64,000 nucleotides of DNA, taken from positions 3,213,501 through 3,277,500 of the forward strand of contig NC_087387.1 of NCBI RefSeq assembly GCF_963675165.1. The letters are read 5' to 3'. The stretch's first letter is position 1, and each line of letters starts with the position of its first letter. Made by a program: the position numbers and the translations under genes. The notes below the pieces were generated by a model. The model was given only the letters and a program-made list of their open reading frames with translations, ran no database searches and was not told the DNA's origin. Positions 1-10,900 of this stretch are shown here, one piece after another. Source of the DNA: Halichondria panicea (Eukaryota; Porifera; Demospongiae; Suberitida; Halichondriidae).

Positions 1-437
1 AATACGTCTCTCAACGTGTTCATACTCGACAAAGCCTAATTCCACCCCTAAGTCATCCTGGCTATCGTAAGGAGACGAGAGATCTTCTTCCGGTGACTTT
101 GATCTACTGTAAGAAGTGGAGTACGTTAAGGACCTAGAGTGGTGCTTCAGTGTAGGAAGTGATTTTGGTTCCTCTGTGACTACCGAGTTTGATAAATAGT
201 CTTCAACATCTTCTTCAACACTCGGGCCAGTGATTCTTCCACTCATGTGGGGAAAGTAGTGAGTAGGCATAGATATTGATTTCCGAGCTGCAGACAACGA
301 TTGATGTGTCAGAGGGGGTCCTTCAATAGGTGAATACTCCACACCAGCATACGGGTCTTTGCTAGCTAGATAGGGACAACAGGAATGACAAATCTTGCTC
401 AAGCAAGTCCGACAAATTGCACATGTGCAACAAACAC
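1..437 (-). CDS. Synaptotagmin-like double-C2 protein, partial (runs off the left edge)
   Basis: One exon of a minus-strand gene is open from a clean acceptor (TTTTTCAG, exon begins at 437) to the window edge, about 145 codons. It opens with a cysteine cluster of nine Cys in about 20 residues (motifs CCTCAIC, CRTC, CHSCC), continues as a Ser/Pro-rich linker, and ends with VELGFVEYEHVERRI, which resembles the first beta strands of a C2A domain. The two downstream genes have the same order: Cys cluster, linker, C2A, C2B. No in-frame Met precedes the cysteines, so an upstream exon, not identified, must supply the start. The cysteines are probably S-acylated and hold the protein on a membrane; this is inferred. 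The C2 domains themselves lie outside the window, so calcium binding cannot be judged. Confidence 0.65.
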
Positions 438-984
438 CTGAAAAAGAAGATGGACCTGTTGAAAAATAAAACAATGTTTAACAGACTAGATCTATATAAA
501 AATAATTATGTGACGAAACCTGTACCAAAATACAAAGCAAACTCTAGCGAGTTCGAGTATAGTCTAGCTATATATCTAAACTCTAGTCTTGTCGAACTTC
601 CTGTAATAATTAATTTTAGATCTACCATAGATTATAACATAGATACTATCTATGATTATAATAAGTATCTATGGATCTACCTTTGTTTGAAGACATAACG
701 GCACGGATAACCAAAAACGATTTAGCGGTTACAACCAGGTCCACACATACATAGATTGAAGACTTGGCAGGTTGGCTGGTCACAACTTAACTAATCTTCT
801 AATTTTATTTGTAACCTCCATTCCTAAACCCCAACCCGCTGAGTCAGCACTTTATCAGTTTTGCATTCTTGAGCTGTCTCATAATTATATGTCTTGATCC
901 TTAAACTATGCGCTGTAGACTACCACCTTAGTCAAGTAGTGGGTAGTCATCACCAATTGTCCAATCACTAGTTATCAGTAATAA

Positions 985-1530
985 TTCCAATGAAAGCACC
1001 GCGGGTGCTGATGCCTCGGTGGAGGTGCCAAAGCTACATAACATAAAGCTACTAATAGCTAGCTTTTATACACACATTCATGATTGATTATGATTAATTT
1101 TGCTGCATGCATCCAGGGAAACTCAAAGAGTGGGTAATGATCGACGATGATCGTTGTTAATTAAAACGATCGATACCAAAAGTTCCAGTCTAAAATTAAT
1201 GGCAAGTAAGCAGAGCCTTGCAGCTCTCTTCTCACTCTTGCAGGTACCAATAGCTAGCGTTCTAGTGCAGAGTTAACTACTAAGTAGAGAGCAACACTCG
1301 GTGAACAAGTTTTGCTACGGACTCTTCTGAAAAGGCAGCAATGGTAAGCAAAACTAGGCATAACTCGAGAACGAAGCTTTATTTTGCAAATCCACAAATA
1401 CCAAGCCAAGAAAACATGACTAGCAGCCTATAGAAACTCTTACTTGCACTTTATTGATCCTTGAGCAGCTGAAACAGTCTACACACACACAGACACACAG
1501 ACACACTACCGTATATCTCACTTGCGCATA
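985..1530 (+). repeat. Interspersed repeat family A (TGCCTCGGTG ends), copy 1
   Basis: Copy of an approximately 550-750 bp repeat whose landmarks are GCTGATGCCTCGGTGGA at one end, AGAGCCTTGCAGCTCTCTTC in the middle and a CACACACA tract next to a TTGCGCAT end. Other copies are seen at 8725-9372 (+), 38990-39735 (-), 49098-49320 and 49475-49925 (-). The ends carry short inverted copies of TGCCTCGGTG, suggesting a non-autonomous DNA transposon. It lies in the gap between the first synaptotagmin-like gene and the PHD remnant. No gene is seen between 438 and 1735. Confidence 0.7.
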
Positions 1531-1735
1531 ATAACTGAACACCATGACATTTACTACAAAGTGAACATTGAGCTGTTATTGAGTAAATAAATGAGTAAAT
1601 AAATGAGTATAGATCTAGATATATATCTACTAGGTGAACACAAAACGTAAGTGATAGCTCAGAAACTTAGAACAATCTGTTTAACATAATATTGAGCATT
1701 TCCACTGTTCCGAGCATTTCCACTGTTCACGGATG

Positions 1736-2715
1736 TCATGCATGTTGGTCAATCCTCACGCAATTAATGTGGAACCAACGTGGACAATAATCACATCCCA
1801 CCCAATTCTCCTCGTCTCCTGCCTGCTGGCACTGCTGACAAATGTTTGTGTCGATCTTTTTGTTGATCTTTTTGTTCATGCGTCTGCGTTTCACTACAGG
1901 GGTGGTACTGTGTCTCCCCTTCATCCGTTTGCTGCGCTTCAACACAGGAGTATTAATTGTCTTCAGTGCAAAGTGTAAGAGCACGCTTTAGTTGTTTTAT
2001 CACGGCTTCACCACTGCTCGCTGGATCTCTGTTCGTACCACTGTCTGATGGAGGGGTCTCTACAGCTACCACAGGAGGAGTTGTACTGCTGTTTGATGGA
2101 GGAATCTCTACCACGTGAGGAGTGTCTGATGATGGAGGGGTCTCTACCAAAGGAGGAGTTGTACTGCTGTTTGATGGAGGGGTCTCTACAACATGAGGAG
2201 TGTCTGATGATGGAGGGGTCTCTCTTTCCACACAGGTTTCCTTTGGAGGAGTCTGATTCTCCCCGCCCCAAAGGCCACTGGAGTCCTTGTCAACTTCCTC
2301 TAGCTGAACACACCTCTTCTCCATGCATGTATAGCTATAAAAAAGACACAAAATTGTATGATTATAATTATGTGCATGCTGCATATACTATCTATTAAAG
2401 GTATGCCCTGATAAATTATAATTTTAGCATGAATATTGATGAATGTTATAATTATTATAATTACATACACCTGCTTCCAACTTTTCGAGAAAAGACTCGT
2501 CAAAGCTGGACTGGTAGATCTGCGAGCACTTCTTTTGCTTAGCATGCATGGATGCTAGCTAGATGGCATCGTGGTCCTGTCAGTTGTTTTGTTTAGGAAC
2601 CATTGGGGATTGACAGTGTTCAAAGGGAAGTTGGCAATTCTCTTCTGAAAGTCTTGCACAGTGATTGAGATCTGTTTGTCACTAAGTGCAGCACAGAGCT
2701 CCCGTACAATTACTT
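1736..2715 (-). pseudogene. Decayed PHD-finger reading frame with TPP tandem repeats, probably transposon-derived
   Basis: Three minus-strand open segments lie together. At 2715-2567 is about 50 residues (KQISITVQDFQKRIANF), ending in a TAG. At 2543-2470 is a short exon-like piece with a GTGTATG donor. At 2300-1953 is a Pro/Thr-rich segment with tandem repeats of type TPPSSDTPHVVE. A frame change near 1980 leads into a basic stretch and a zinc-binding C-terminus (CQQC, WVGCDYC, WFHINC) that stops at 1736. The zinc part has the first six ligands of a PHD finger but lacks the last CxxC. The in-frame stop, frame change and truncation argue for decay. It could instead be a short functional gene with an unusual intron. 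PHD modules at the C-terminus are common in animal DNA transposases; the family here is not identified. Confidence 0.4.
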
Positions 2716-3220
2716 CACTACTCGACTACTTCACTATACCCAACTACTTCACTACTTCACTACTTCACTACCTCACTCACTGGCACTATCCAACTACTTC
2801 ACTACCCAACTACTTCACTATACCTCACTCACTACTTCACTACTTCACTACCCAACTACTTCACTACCCAACTACTTCACTACCCAACTACCTAGCTACT
2901 GCACTACCCAACTACTTCACTACTTCACTACCCAACTACTTCACTACCCAACTACCCGACTACTTCACTACCCAACTACTTGACTACTTGACTACCCAAC
3001 TACTTGACTACCCAACTACCCAACTACTTGACTACCTAACTACTTGACTACTTGACTACCCAACTACTTCACTACCCAACTACCTAGCTACTGCACTACT
3101 TCACTATACCTAACTACTCGACTACTTGACTACCCAACTACCTATAGCTACTCCACTACCCAACTATATAGCTACTTGACTATACCAACTGAACTACCTG
3201 GCTACTACCCAACTAAGTCT
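2700..3220. repeat. ACTAC-based minisatellite
   Basis: About 500 bp of imperfect tandem units of 8 bases, mainly ACTACTTC and ACTACCCA, with variants ACTACTTG and ACTACCTA. The array abuts the distal end of the PHD-finger remnant. The open frames read through it (Leu/His/Tyr/Thr strings) are a by-product of the repeat and not genes. Confidence 0.9.
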
Positions 3221-3682
3221 TAAATGCTCAAACTACTCAGTTGGCTATATACAATACATAGACACTCAGCATATACATATATACGTGACTGCCCATCCTA
3301 GATATATACTTTTTTTTACATGTGACCACAACTAGAGTCTACTCAGTTCTTTCCTCATTCACTGAAAATCGGCTGTCTTTGTTGACTACAACATTACTGG
3401 CTACCAATGGTAGTCAAAAGCTTGTCATTTAACAATCGTGCCATATCTAATCTGTCTTGTATTACGTCTCCTGTTAGTCCATAGCTATAGAACAGTAGGT
3501 CTAGTCTATGAGTCGTAATAGTTTAAAACTATCGTTGTTACACCTGCTATATTAAGGTAGCCCTAACAAAAAACAGCAAAAGGCAAAACAAAAAAACAAC
3601 AAAAAACGAAAATAAAAAAAAAACAACAAAAAACAAAAGTAACTAAGAGGTGCAGGCAGTGACAAGGACAGTGACATACAAA

Positions 3683-4279
3683 TTAATTAACAGACACAAA
3701 ACTGTAAGTAAGGGCAAGCAGGCAATTAGTTATAAGTAAGTAATCAATCCGCACATGAGCCTTAAAACTAAGTAAACTACTTGCAGAGACAGCACTGCTT
3801 GGTAGGGAATTCCAGAGTGGAACTACATTTACAAAGAATGATGATTGATAAGACAGTGTTTTGGCAAAGGGGATAAGTAGAGGTTGGTCATGATGGTAAT
3901 GCCGAGGGTTCGGTTTCGGATTGAGTGTGAACCTTAACGAGTGGAGAATTGATTCCCCCCTGATGATCCTGCGGCACAGAGTTACTTTCTGTTGAGACCG
4001 TCTTGTGCTCAGAGAGGGCCAAGATAAACTAGCTAGCAGAGGTAAGTATTGATCTGACCAGCGTTTGGTACAGAGTCGCGCCCCAAACTTCTGAACCGAC
4101 TCCAACTGATTGGTATTTTCGGGTAGGTAATGGAGAAGGCGGTGACCCTTTACCGCAAGCGGTATTGCCATATTTAGTGGCGGCACAAGAGGGCGGCAAG
4201 CGGGTGACTCTAGCCTCGTATCCTCGACTTGAATTCGAGGCCATACAGTTTTACAAATTAAATGATGTACATGGGACAT
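3683..4279 (-). mobile_element. 5'-truncated non-LTR retrotransposon (CR1/L2-like), C-terminal part of ORF2
   Basis: A 198-codon open frame matches the region after the reverse transcriptase domain of CR1/L2/Jockey-type LINEs: NQLESVQKFGARLCTKRW, then SWPSLSTRR, then VVPLWNSLPSSAVSASSL followed by SFKAHV. The catalytic domain is absent, as expected of a 5'-truncated copy. The side downstream of the stop (3540-3660 on the given strand) is low-complexity A-rich, that is T-rich on the element strand. Not expected to be active. The family is recognised from this motif series; the exact clade is uncertain. Confidence 0.8.
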
Positions 4280-5762
4280 TCATGAATTCATTCATTCATT
4301 CATGATGTGAACTCAACACAAAAAAATGAGCACCCCCTCCGATTTCAACAAAACTTGGTATATACATTCCTTACCATAAGTTATATAACCACACCCAATT
4401 TTAGCCCTATATATCATACGGCTTCTTAGTTACGAGCCCTTGAAAATTCACCAAAATTTTAAAGTTTCGGTGACCCACCAACACTTCTTAGAGCATAACT
4501 TCTGCCATGATCAGATAAAAACAGTACCACCGTACTCCTTATGATATAACCTTTCTGGTGACGTGCTTAAAGGGGGTGGGCACTCATTAAAGGGTCAAGT
4601 CATTACCGTAACCTTTAATTAAGCATTACTCAAAAATGGCGCCTTTTTTTTACCAAACTAGTCTTTAGGTACTATTTCCCGGCTTGTATAACTTTTGTGA
4701 TGGGATCTTCATGGGATCAGAAGATATGGACTTTGCAATACAAGTTGGTGCAATTATTAACATTCCTGTGGGCCATTCCATACCAAGTTCAACATTACCT
4801 AAATGGATGACTTGTCAGAATTCCCCGAAATGTCATACATAGATAGAGTAAGGTGAGGTAATAACACACATAAGAATTTAGGGTTATTTATTGTATGGCT
4901 TCTGGGGTATGGGCACCTGAATATCGCCGTTTTCCCAGACCAGTACCAAGACGGATTACCGGTCAGTATCCTTCTTTGTAGAGTATCTTCTTTGTAGTCG
5001 ACACTATACAGTCGATGTGTTGTCTTTTGAACCTTTATCATAATATTAGTGATGCAATTTGAGAAAACGACCACTTGGCTTGGTCTAAAAAAGTTGAGAT
5101 CTCTATGCATACTGATAGAACAGAGAAATGCCTACACAATGCTATGCTTAGTCTGTACATACCTCATTCTATGACTAAGTTATAATCGTTTGAAGTTGGT
5201 TGCTATGAAATTGCATTATTGAAAAAACGCCATTCAACGATGCCCTACTCCATTAGTAAGCCTATGTTTTGCGTTTTTTGACGAAGCACTGAGGTGAAAA
5301 TAATTGGATTTAGAGCACCAGACTTCACATAGAGATAGTAGAAAGGCTATAGATACTTGTAAGCTTATAAAACTAAATTCATCACTTTGCACTAAAGGCT
5401 ACAAATTTGCCTCTAGCTCAAATTGAAAATCTAAGCCAAGTGGTCTGTTTTCTCAGATTGCATCATTTAATTTAATTAATAGATCAAAACATCTTTTTTT
5501 GCAATCTGCGAAATTTAGTTCTACTTAAAAAAAGCACTAAACGATCGATGTACGTTCACCATAATTATTACCAATTTTTTAATATTTCAACTGACACTGA
5601 AAGGTTGTACAGAGGGTTAAGATAGGTGTATGAAATTATGAGCAATGACAAAGTTATAATACATTGGAGCTAGGTAGGTCCATTCAATGTGGGTCTAAGA
5701 TAAACTATAACTATAAATCTACACAAGACAGACTAATTACTAATGTCCACTCCAATTAACAG
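4280..5762. other. Gap without a recognised gene
   Basis: Contains an ATTC microsatellite at about 4283-4300 and AT-rich single-copy-looking sequence. A minus-strand frame at 4799-5110 has no recognisable motif or splice context. No convincing gene or repeat boundary was found. Confidence 0.4.
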
Positions 5763-7171
5763 TCAGGGCCGCCAGAGGAAATGATAGCGACAAACTTCTT
5801 GTGGAGTGACTAACATTTCTTCCCAGTGTTTTCTCGCATCTTTTTGGGCTTCATTAGGCCCAATGCATACTCTGCCAATTACATCATCTGGCTTCATGTG
5901 ATCGTAGTCATAAACTGTAAAGCACAATTTACAGTCATTAATAGACAGATCTTGCAGGTCAAACTGGAAGGGTTCATGGAAATCAGGGTTGAGGTCATTC
6001 GTCTTTTTACTTGATTTCCACTTCCTCAATTCCTTCTTTTGGTGGAAAAGCTTGACTTTTACATATGGATCTGAAAGAGAAGACATTAATTTTGTGATAA
6101 TTATGAGTTAAATTTGTAACACTACAATGTTTATATATACGTAGGAATATTAATTTTAATAAATTAATAGGCATCATTATTATTAAGTTTGCCAACCTGA
6201 TGTGCCTATTATGTCTTTTTTTGTTAAGTTCCTCAATTTCATCACCGTACCCTTCAAACTGTTGACGTAATCATCATAAGCGAGGGACAGAAGAATGGTT
6301 CCGCTGCTGTTTGCACATGCCTGTGCAATTGAACAAAACCAGAATAACGCTCTACATGCTATGATTGCTGTATACTTACTGTACATACCTTCTTTTCATT
6401 TTTATGGACTTTATTATCAAAATGCATCGTACTTCCTGTGAGGTCCGCATCTTCAAGAGAAATGGTCACTCCGCCAATCTTGTCGTCCTTTGTTATTGTG
6501 TCATGATCGTAGACATACAATTGCAGTATCATGTCGCCTGTATCACATGGATACACATTTTTGAATTCGAATTTCTCGTCAAAAATCGGATTCAAACATT
6601 TCTCAACTATTTTTGATCTAACTCTGTCCTGATTTGGATACAGGATAATTTCCACATAGGGATCACTAGTACCACAACGATCCATTGCAGGAAGATTGCA
6701 GGCTGACAATAAATGAACAGTTAAAACTGAGCGAACCACATCATAATCCAGGGAAAATTTCAGTGTAGGATTGTCAAGAGGACTACCTATTTCTTGAGAC
6801 TGTTTGCTCACTACATCAGAAAGAGATCTCATGTGTGTTTTCCTTGTTGGTGGAATTTCTTGTTTAGCCATCACATTTTGCAAAGCTTTATTTTCAGGCG
6901 GCCTGTATAACCTTTTCATTGGTACAGATGGTTGCGGCTGGTCAATGAATACCCGACTGAATTTTTTACAATGAGGACTATTTATTCTTTTTGTTGATTT
7001 TGCTGTTTCGAACATGGGTGGATAAGACGGTCGACTTTCAGTAACTTGAGTAAAGTTGAACGATTTTTCTGGGTGACCTGGATCATCGTGACTGAGCTCA
7101 GCATATCTTACAGCACAAACCTCTTTCGGCTGCTTGAAACAAAAAGAACAACACTTTTTACACAAATCCAT
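5763..7171 (-). CDS. Synaptotagmin-like double-C2 protein with Cys-rich N-terminus (404 aa, 3 exons)
   Basis: Exons on the minus strand are 7171-6389, 6320-6197 and 6070-5763; lengths 783, 124 and 308 sum to 405 codons including the stop. The protein starts MDLCKKCCSFCFK, a Cys-rich segment that could be palmitoylated, followed by a linker of about 120 residues. C2A spans about 135-255 and carries the full set of calcium-coordinating aspartates (MDRCGTSDPY D164 and D170; YDHDTITKDD D222, D224, D230). C2B covers the last 140 residues (KKDIIGTSDPY, YDYDHMKPDD) with aspartates at the same places, and ends HFLWRP. A Met 32 codons upstream (7267) is in frame and would add a short hydrophobic stretch; I prefer the Met at 7171 because it places the Cys cluster at the very end, as in the next gene. 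Likely role: calcium-dependent phospholipid binding in membrane traffic or exocytosis. The subfamily cannot be assigned. Confidence 0.9.
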
Positions 7172-7951
7172 TACTATTCTGATTTTGTTCAGTACAATCT
7201 GCTTTAAAAAAATTATTTTGAGGTCTTCTAGTAGTGGCAACACAACAGTCACAACCTTTAAAAACAACTTTCAATGTTTGTTATAAGGTGTTTGTGATGA
7301 ACAAGTTTGAATGCATAAGTATGCACTGTCACTACAATCTACACTTCGTCAGCTGCAGTGGTATAATAGCAACACTTTTGCAGCCAGTTATTGTTACCCA
7401 GCTATCGTTTCACAATTTAAACACACCAAAACAGTTGGTGTAGATCTAGCTAGAATATATACATCTCACTGGAGAAGGAAAGAGAGCTGTACTGTCCAGT
7501 GAAAAAAACTACCTCCGCACACACTTTAAAACTGCCAAATTATTAATGACACACCACGCACACATTTATATATAGGTACTGCAGTAAAACAATACTTCTC
7601 TCCACTGATTACTATGAACTTCCCTAACAACACGAACATACAATCATAATTGCACTGTTAGCTAGAATCTATACTGAACCCACTCTTCTTTTACTTCCTG
7701 ATGTAATAATAACCCCTTGACCATTAACACAATACATAATTATACCGGGACAGTCTCAAAAGCAAGATAAGCAAAATAGCTGAAAGCACTTCAACAAGGG
7801 ACATCAGTAATGTTTGCACACAGAAACTGATTTCATTGTCCATTTGGGACCGTATCTTAGTAAAAAGCAATAAAATCAATACAGTATTGGCTCAAAAATA
7901 TCGCAAAGAAATTAACGTACATGTACAGCCAATGCATAAAAGACGTAACAG
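7172..7951. promoter_or_regulatory. Intergenic region between two synaptotagmin-like genes
   Basis: Only 780 bp separate the start of the 5763-7171 gene from the stop of its upstream neighbour, so the promoter of the former and the 3' UTR of the latter must lie here. No repeat family is obvious; no defined core-promoter motif could be assigned. Confidence 0.35.
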
Positions 7952-10900
7952 CTACAATGTGTAGGTTCTAGTTAGTTTTACAGATGTCACACTGTGCCAA
8001 CGGCTAACAGCATGACTAGGAGTGCTGACAAGCTCCTCCCAGTGGGTTTTACACGAGTCTTCAGAGACATCGGCTCCAATTTGTACAGATCCAATTACAG
8101 AATCTCGTCCAAATCTATCGTAATCCATTACTAATAATTCTAATGTTACTTTGTCTAAACTCATCTGGAGGACATCAAACTGAAACTGTTCGTTGTAGAT
8201 TGGACTTACTGTCTGTTTTTTTATCGAGGACTTCCACTGGTATTGTCTTATAAGTTTGTGGTGCAAACGTACCTTTATGTACGGATCTGAAACGAAACAA
8301 AAACCAAAAAAGAATTACACACTTGTATAATGTCGAACACAACATTTCACATTTTGCATAAGCACTACTTGCATCAAAAATTACCTCGTGTGCCTGTCAG
8401 TTCTGATCCACCCAGATTGGCCACTCGTAAGACAATACCTTGGATGGTGCTTTGTTCAGGCTTATACGTGAGAGAGCACAGTATGTCACCACACACGCCA
8501 TTCTGCAACAATTTTATTGATATGCAGCTGATTGTGGTACATCTCATGGTAGTCAAATTTCATGGTGAAGTGTGCATGTATTTGTACTTCCAACAGCTTG
8601 TGCTCAAACCGTTTTAAAGTGTACAACAATTATGTACTGTTGATGTAATAATTATAGAGACAAACAATTTTAGGGTACGTGGCACATCTTTCAATTACGT
8701 TTAGTCTGAGCTGGCCTCTGTTTCAATGAAAGCACTGCGGGTGCTGATGCCTCGGTGGATGTGTCAAAGCTACATAACATAAACCTACTATATAGTAGTT
8801 GCTAATACACACAGGGCAAGAGCCAGGAGAAGCAGAGCTTTCACGAGCTTGTATATCATGCCACGTACGTACGGGAAGCCATCTTTGAATAATAAAATTA
8901 CTGATGGAACATTTTTGCATTAATTTTGCTGCATGCAGGCTATTAATAATGCAAAAATCACAGGGAAACTCAGAAATGTTCGTCAATAATTGATGCTAAA
9001 AATGATGCCAAATGTACAAAGTCTAAAATAATTAGTGGCTGCTGCATTAGTAGAGCCTTGCAGCTCTCTTCTCACTCTTGCAGCTACCAATAGCAAGCGT
9101 TCCAGTGCAGAGCTAACTACTAAGTAAAGTAGCAACACTCCAGGGGACAAGTTTTGATATGAACTCAATAGCATTCCAAGTAGGCATAAATCGAGAACCA
9201 AGCATTATTTTGCAAATCCACGAATTAAAATCCAAGAAAGCATGGCTAGAAGCCTATAGAAACTCTTACTTGCACTTCATTAATACTTGAGCAGCGCTGT
9301 AGCAGTCTACACAGACAGACACACACAAACACACTACCGTATACCTCGCTTGCGCATGTGCACCGAGGCATAATAATTATTATAATACAGCTCAGGACTG
9401 ACTACAAGTAAGCCCACTTTAGTTAGCAAATCCTAATTAACCCATAACACTCTAGACCGAAGCAAAACATACCTCGAGGCAAGCACTCGGATGTACGAGG
9501 AATTTTCAAAATGATTGAAGGATGGCATGCTCATGTGAATCATATATTGCACGTTCATGGCGCACATTGACGACAGCACAGTGCAATACGTGAAGTAATG
9601 CTTTAGTATTACCAGGAGCACATAAAGAGAAGGAGCATAACTCCCTACAGATGTGCTCCTGGTATTACCTTTAATCACCTTACTACTACTCAGATGTAAA
9701 TGGGTTGGATAACAGCTTCTAATTGCAATAATTATGTGTTCCATAGTACAAGCTACCTGTTCCATCTGTGTGTGTGTATTATTATTGTACTACGTAACCG
9801 AGGGCAGTTCTATGTATTCCCTCGGGGAATACATAGAACTGCCCTCGGTAGTACAAATCCAATACACCCTTGATATCCATGGTACAACTAGAGCACTAAA
9901 GTGCAAACCCTCGGCTGGTGACATGATTATAAAGAAACCAGAAGACTGATATAATGCAGTGCATATAGTGATGTTGTTATCATCATCATGCATGACTTGC
10001 ACAGCAACTCAGGAGCAATAAAACTAAACCAGACTGGAGGCATACTGAAACATTTGAGAACAGGTAGTAGTACTATAGATATATGCACTGTGGATTAGGA
10101 TCACAGCAAAGAAGCCTGGAGTCTCAGAGAAGTATGGCTCCAGGTCCTGCATGGATCCCAGTCAGCTAAAGCAAGCTTTCTACTTTAGTGACCCTGTTCC
10201 ATTGTTCCTGGTAGATATAGCTTTCTACTTTAGTGACCCTGTTCCATTGTTTCTGGACCTGGTACAGGATCACTTCAGTTATAAGTAACGCATGTGCAAG
10301 TTCTGTTCAAGCTACATTTTGCTCGCTTTTATTAGACAACGAAGCTTTAACACCGAAAGCTGCCACTATCCAAAGTACTAACTTGTTGTGTGGAGGCTAC
10401 TCATGCTGTAAACGCAGTGCTAGAGCATCCAGGTAAGCAGACCTAGTCACAAGCTTATTCAAGCTTCTTAGCTTTTGCTCGACAAAGAAGCTTTAACAGC
10501 AAAATCTGCCACTATTTAAATCAAGATACTGTTGTGTGAAGGCTATCCATGCTGTAAACGCAGTGCTGTGGCATCCAGGTGAGTAGAAAATCCCATCACA
10601 AACAGACAAACAAACAAACAAACAAACCAACAGACTACTATACCCGTGGCCGCCCACGCGCCTCGGGTAACTATTACATGTACGTAACATTGTATTCTGT
10701 GACCAAAACTTACTCTAGTGGGAATGGGTACTCTCTCTATCTCCATCTTTGTGCAAATTCCCAACAAGTCAGCATCTGCTAGATCCATAGTCACTGTGCC
10801 AACCAAGTCTCTAGATGAAAACCTAAAACAATAATACAGTGAGATATCATTATCACTCACTATCATTATCACTCACATAATAAGAAACAGTAAACAGAAA

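Noticed and set aside
2048..2398. Plus-strand 116-codon frame with MEGSL repeats
   Set aside because: Antisense shadow of the TPP-repeat segment of the PHD remnant; no splice or start context of its own.
2300..2545. Frame MLSKRSARRSTSPALTSL as a separate gene
   Set aside because: Its 3' half is intron-like TAATTAT sequence after a donor; only the first 25 codons could be exon, as part of the PHD remnant.
2661..3047. 128-codon frame rich in Leu, His, Tyr and Thr
   Set aside because: It is a translation of the ACTAC minisatellite; the repeat explains the lack of stops.
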